Made by a program: the position numbers and the translations under genes. The notes under the pieces are model-generated. The model made no database searches. It was not told the origin of the DNA and saw only the letters and a program-made list of their open reading frames with translations. Shown here piece after piece: positions 23,586 to 26,210 of a stretch of DNA of 26,210 nucleotides. Origin of the DNA: Fluviibacter sp048859965 (lineage in GTDB: Bacteria > Pseudomonadota > Gammaproteobacteria > Burkholderiales > Rhodocyclaceae). Location: assembly GCA_048859965.1 (NCBI GenBank), contig JBLIZO010000025.1, positions 1 through 26,210 of the forward strand. The letters run 5' to 3'. The stretch's first letter is position 1, and each line of letters begins with the position of its first letter.

Positions 23586-24335
23586 TTAAATCACTTTGGC
23601 TTCGTTACGAAGCTTGTTGAGCAGATCGGCCACATCGGCCACTTTAACGCCACCGGCGCGCTTGGGCGGCTCGCTGACCTTGATGGTCTTCAAGCGCGGT
23701 GCGACATCCACACCCAGACTATCGGCCGCGATCGTATCCAGCGGCTTCTTCTTGGCCTTCATGATGTTGGGCAGCGTGGCGTAGCGCGGCTCGTTCAGAC
23801 GCAGGTCGGTCGTTACCACGGCCGGCAAGGACATCGCCAGGGTTTCCAGCCCCCCATCGATTTCGCGCGTCACGGTCACTCGATCACCGGTCAATTCAAC
23901 TTTGGAAGCAAAGGTGGCTTGCGGGCAATCGAGCAAGGCAGCCAGCATCTGACCGGTCTGGTTGGAATCATCGTCGATGGCCTGCTTGCCGCAGATGACC
24001 AGCGATGGGGTTTCTTTCTCGCACACGGCCTTGAGCAGCTTGGCCACGGCCAACGGCTGCAACTCGGCGTTGCTTTCCACCAGAATGCCGCGATCGGCGC
24101 CCATGGCCATGGCCGAACGCAGGGTATCCTGGCTGGCAGCCGGGCCACACGACACGGCCACCACTTCCGAGACAATCCCTTTTTCTTTCAGACGTACAGC
24201 TTCTTCAACAGCGATCTCATCAAACGGGTTCATCGACATTTTGACATTGGCCAGATCGACATCCGTCTCATCGGCCTTGACACGTACCTTGACGTTGTAA
24301 TCGACAACGCGCTTGACCGGTACCAGCACTTTCAT
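23586..24335 (-). CDS. etfB: Electron transfer flavoprotein beta subunit
   Basis: This 249-residue subunit begins MKVLVPVKRVVDYNVKVRVK. It carries MSMNPFDEIAVEEAVRLKEKG and the ETF-beta signature region VTREIDGGLETLAMSLPAVVTTDLRLNEPRY, ending with a Lys-rich tail that includes the recognition loop LPNIMKAKKKPLD. With EtfA it carries electrons from acyl-CoA dehydrogenases to ETF-QO. GGAG precedes the ATG at 24335. An in-frame start at 24368 would run into the upstream ligase gene and is rejected. 25 nt separate it from the acyl-CoA synthetase stop. Confidence 0.96.
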   Translation of the reverse strand: MKVLVPVKRVVDYNVKVRVKADETDVDLANVKMSMNPFDEIAVEEAVRLKEKGIVSEVVAVSCGPAASQDTLRSAMAMGADRGILVESNAELQPLAVAKLLKAVCEKETPSLVICGKQAIDDDSNQTGQMLAALLDCPQATFASKVELTGDRVTVTREIDGGLETLAMSLPAVVTTDLRLNEPRYATLPNIMKAKKKPLDTIAADSLGVDVAPRLKTIKVSEPPKRAGGVKVADVADLLNKLRNEAKVI

Positions 24336-24360
24336 AGCAACTCCTGGAGCACTTGGGGGG

Positions 24361-25998
24361 TTATTCAATCGCGGAGCTGGACTTAGCCATCTCGCGCAGG
24401 CGAAACTTTTGAACTTTACCAGTGGAAGTCTTCGGAATCTCGATAAAGATCACCTTTTTCGGCACTTTAAAGCGCGCCAGGTGTTCGCGACAGAATTCAA
24501 TCACCTCGGCCTCCGTCGCCGTAGCACCCTGGCGCAGCTCAACGTAGGCACAAGGCACTTCACCCCACTTCTCATCAGGCTTAGCCACCACGGCCGCCAG
24601 ATTCACCGCCGGATGGCGGAACAACACCTCTTCCACCTCCAACGAGGAAATGTTCTCGCCGCCGGAAATAATCACATCCTTCGAGCGATCCTTGATCTTG
24701 ACATAGCCATCACTGTGCACCACGGCCAAGTCACCGGTATGAAACCAGCCACCGGCAAAAGCTTCTGCCGAGGCTTCCGGATTTTTGAGGTAGCCCTTCA
24801 TGACCACATTGCCACGGAACATGATTTCGCCAACCGTTTCGCCGTCCCAGGGCACCGGCAGCATGGTTTCCGGATCCAGCACCGTAATGGCTTCCTGCAG
24901 GTGATAGTTCACACCCTGACGACCATTACGGGCGGCGCGGAACTCCAGTGACAAAGCATCCCACTCCGGCTGCTTGGCGCATACCGAAGCCGGGCCGTAA
25001 GTTTCGGTCAGACCATAAACGTGCGTGATATTGAAGCCGATCTTATCGCAGCCCTCGATAATGGCAGCAGGCGGCGCGGCGCCGGCGATCAGACCATTGA
25101 CCGTATGGTTCAGCCCCTCACGGCATGTTTCCGGCGCATTGATCAGCATGCCATAGACAATGGGCGCACCGCACATGTGGGTAATGTGATGCTGCTTGAT
25201 AAGCTCGAAAATCTTGACCGGGTCGACCTTGCGCAGGCAGATGCTCACACCGGCATTCACCGCCATCGTCCACGGGAAGCACCAACCGTTGCAGTGGAAC
25301 ATCGGCAATGTCCACAGATAGACGGCATGCGGCGGCATCCCCCACGACACCACATTCGAAACGGCATTCAGATAGGCACCGCGGTGGTGGTACACCACGC
25401 CCTTCGGGTTGCCCGTAGTACCCGAGGTGTAGTTCAGCGCAATTGGATCCCACTCGTCAGCCGGGAGACTCCATGCAAAATTCGGGTCGCCTTCGGCCAA
25501 CAGCGCATCGTAGTCGAGCGTGCCGATCCGTTCCTGACTTTCATAATTCGGATCGATCACATCAATGACGATGGGATTCTTACCGGGCAGCAAATCGAGC
25601 GCGCCTTTGATCACCGTCGCAAATTCAGGGTCGGTCAGCAGGACCTTGGCCTCCCCATGCTGCAACTGAAAGGCGATGGCTTCGGCATCCAGGCGGGTAT
25701 TCAGCGTATTGACGACGGCGCCAGCCATCGGCACGGCAAAGTGCGCCTCATACATGGCATTGATATTAGGCAGCATACAGGCCACGGTATCATTCTTGCC
25801 GACACCCAGCTTGGCCAGCGCCGAGGCAAAGCGTTTAACGCGCTCGTAGGTCTCAGACCAGGTGTACTGCCGGTCATCCTGCACCACCGACAAACGCTTC
25901 GGATAAACCATGGCGGAGCGCCGCAGAAAACTCAGCGGCGACAGTGCAACGTAGTTGGCCGGGTTTTTATCCAGCCCCTGGTCGTAAATGGACCCCAT
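24361..25998 (-). CDS. Acyl-CoA synthetase (AMP-forming)
   Basis: This 545-residue ANL-superfamily ligase activates a carboxylic acid to its CoA thioester via an acyl-adenylate. Motifs: phosphate loop YTSGTTGNPKG (190-200), GLTETYGP (329-336), GGWFHTGDLAV (416-426), hinge region KDRSKDVIISGGENISS (436-452) and catalytic Lys528 in TSTGKVQK. The opening NYVALSPLSFLRRSAMVYP resembles medium-chain or methylmercaptopropionate (DmdB-type) ligases. No transmembrane segment is seen. It is the first gene of the minus-strand operon, behind a strong AGGAGA site and a 200-nt repeat-bearing leader. It would feed the downstream dehydrogenase. The actual acid, whether fatty, branched or sulfur-containing, cannot be told from sequence. 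Confidence 0.93.
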   Translation of the reverse strand: MGSIYDQGLDKNPANYVALSPLSFLRRSAMVYPKRLSVVQDDRQYTWSETYERVKRFASALAKLGVGKNDTVACMLPNINAMYEAHFAVPMAGAVVNTLNTRLDAEAIAFQLQHGEAKVLLTDPEFATVIKGALDLLPGKNPIVIDVIDPNYESQERIGTLDYDALLAEGDPNFAWSLPADEWDPIALNYTSGTTGNPKGVVYHHRGAYLNAVSNVVSWGMPPHAVYLWTLPMFHCNGWCFPWTMAVNAGVSICLRKVDPVKIFELIKQHHITHMCGAPIVYGMLINAPETCREGLNHTVNGLIAGAAPPAAIIEGCDKIGFNITHVYGLTETYGPASVCAKQPEWDALSLEFRAARNGRQGVNYHLQEAITVLDPETMLPVPWDGETVGEIMFRGNVVMKGYLKNPEASAEAFAGGWFHTGDLAVVHSDGYVKIKDRSKDVIISGGENISSLEVEEVLFRHPAVNLAAVVAKPDEKWGEVPCAYVELRQGATATEAEVIEFCREHLARFKVPKKVIFIEIPKTSTGKVQKFRLREMAKSSSAIE

Positions 25999-26210
25999 GG
26001 TTTATCTCCTTTTATGTTTTTTGAAATGTCTCTTGAAATGTTTTTTTTGCCGATGTGTCTCAGCTTCATTCAAGAGAATGACAAAAGTTTGTAACGCCGG
26101 GCTTACAGAAATGTAACGAATGTTTTCAGCAACGAATTTGCTGCACACGCTAGACTAGAACTTGCTACAGTCTTTGTCTCTATGCACCGCACAACAATTT
26201 TCATAATCGA
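25999..26210 (-). promoter_or_regulatory. Repeat-rich upstream region of the acyl-CoA operon
   Basis: No gene is seen in these 212 bp. An AGGAG ribosome site lies at 26006-26010. TTGAAATGT occurs twice on the plus strand (26021-26029 and 26033-26041). TCTCTTGAA (26029-26037) is inverted at 26069-26077, a 9-bp perfect pair. TGTAACG recurs at 26090-26096 and 26112-26118, exactly 22 bp apart. TTACA/TGTAA form a small dyad at 26103-26116. A weak minus-strand promoter (GTTACA, 18 bp, TACAAA) would overlap the TGTAACG copies. The layout suggests a regulated promoter; no regulator gene is in the window. Confidence 0.45.

Noticed and set aside
20793..25998. A DMSP/methylmercaptopropionate pathway (dmdB/dmdC-like genes)
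   Set aside because: The ligase and dehydrogenase resemble that class, but dmdA and dmdD are absent and the same families serve ordinary fatty acids, so this is left as an alternative only.
25021..26094. 357-codon plus-strand frame opposite the acyl-CoA synthetase
   Set aside because: Antisense shadow; the minus-strand product has every AMP-ligase motif and a strong ribosome site.
1..26210. CRISPR arrays, tRNA/rRNA genes, prophage or IS remnants, toxin-antitoxin or defence modules
   Set aside because: None seen: no regularly spaced repeats, cloverleaf-like genes, transposase or integrase frames, or known defence domains on either strand.

Overview
The window looks like a chromosomal segment of a moderately GC-rich, PHA-forming proteobacterium, most likely a betaproteobacterium. 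This rests on gene content: a phasin, a monomeric NADP-isocitrate dehydrogenase, a TACAAT-type -10 box, ActP/YjcH, YaeQ and a YheS-type ABC-F protein. No rRNA or other marker fixes the genus. I see no tRNA, rRNA, IS element, integrase, phage gene or CRISPR array. Nearly every gene belongs to a known family, so this is mostly housekeeping and acyl-CoA metabolism, not a mobile or defence island.

Layout, left to right. Positions 1-247 hold the N-terminus of glmS on the minus strand, cut by the window edge. It diverges from cysK (401-1333), and a symmetrical dyad lies between them. A strong bidirectional terminator separates cysK from a phasin gene on the minus strand. Next come a small DUF423 membrane protein, a convergent EamA-type exporter, and a divergent, translationally coupled alpha/beta hydrolase plus YnfM-like MFS exporter pair. 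A plus-strand run follows: a Cys-rich lipoprotein, an ABC-F ATPase (yheS-like) and rmuC. It converges on a yaeQ / GIY-YIG pair. A methyltransferase with an NPPW motif diverges from yaeQ. Then comes icd (monomeric type) behind a promoter that overlaps a long inverted repeat. A perfect terminator, an unknown 58-residue ORF and a TPMT-like methyltransferase follow.

From about 14.65 kb to 26 kb everything is on the minus strand and concerns acyl-CoA chemistry. The upstream block, read from 26 kb downward, is acyl-CoA synthetase, etfB, etfA, acyl-CoA dehydrogenase, ETF:ubiquinone oxidoreductase, MaoC/PhaJ-like hydratase, YjcH (DUF485) and ActP, ending at a hairpin-plus-T-run terminator. It forms a complete electron path: acid activation, flavin dehydrogenation, ETF, ETF-QO, quinone. 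A hydratase and an acetate-type permease are attached. Beyond the terminator lies a second, tightly packed trio: a methylmalonyl-CoA-decarboxylase-like crotonase, a second MaoC protein and a nitroreductase. With the phasin, the hydratase could link acyl-CoA oxidation to PHA monomer supply; that is inference.

The most worthwhile second looks are: the self-contained acyl-CoA-to-quinone operon and its repeat-rich leader; a G9 tract at the oxyanion-hole codons of the crotonase gene, with a terminator immediately in front of that gene; the 13-bp inverted repeat around the icd promoter; the Cys-rich lipoprotein; and the unassigned 58-residue ORF. I do not see convincing evidence of a wholly new system.
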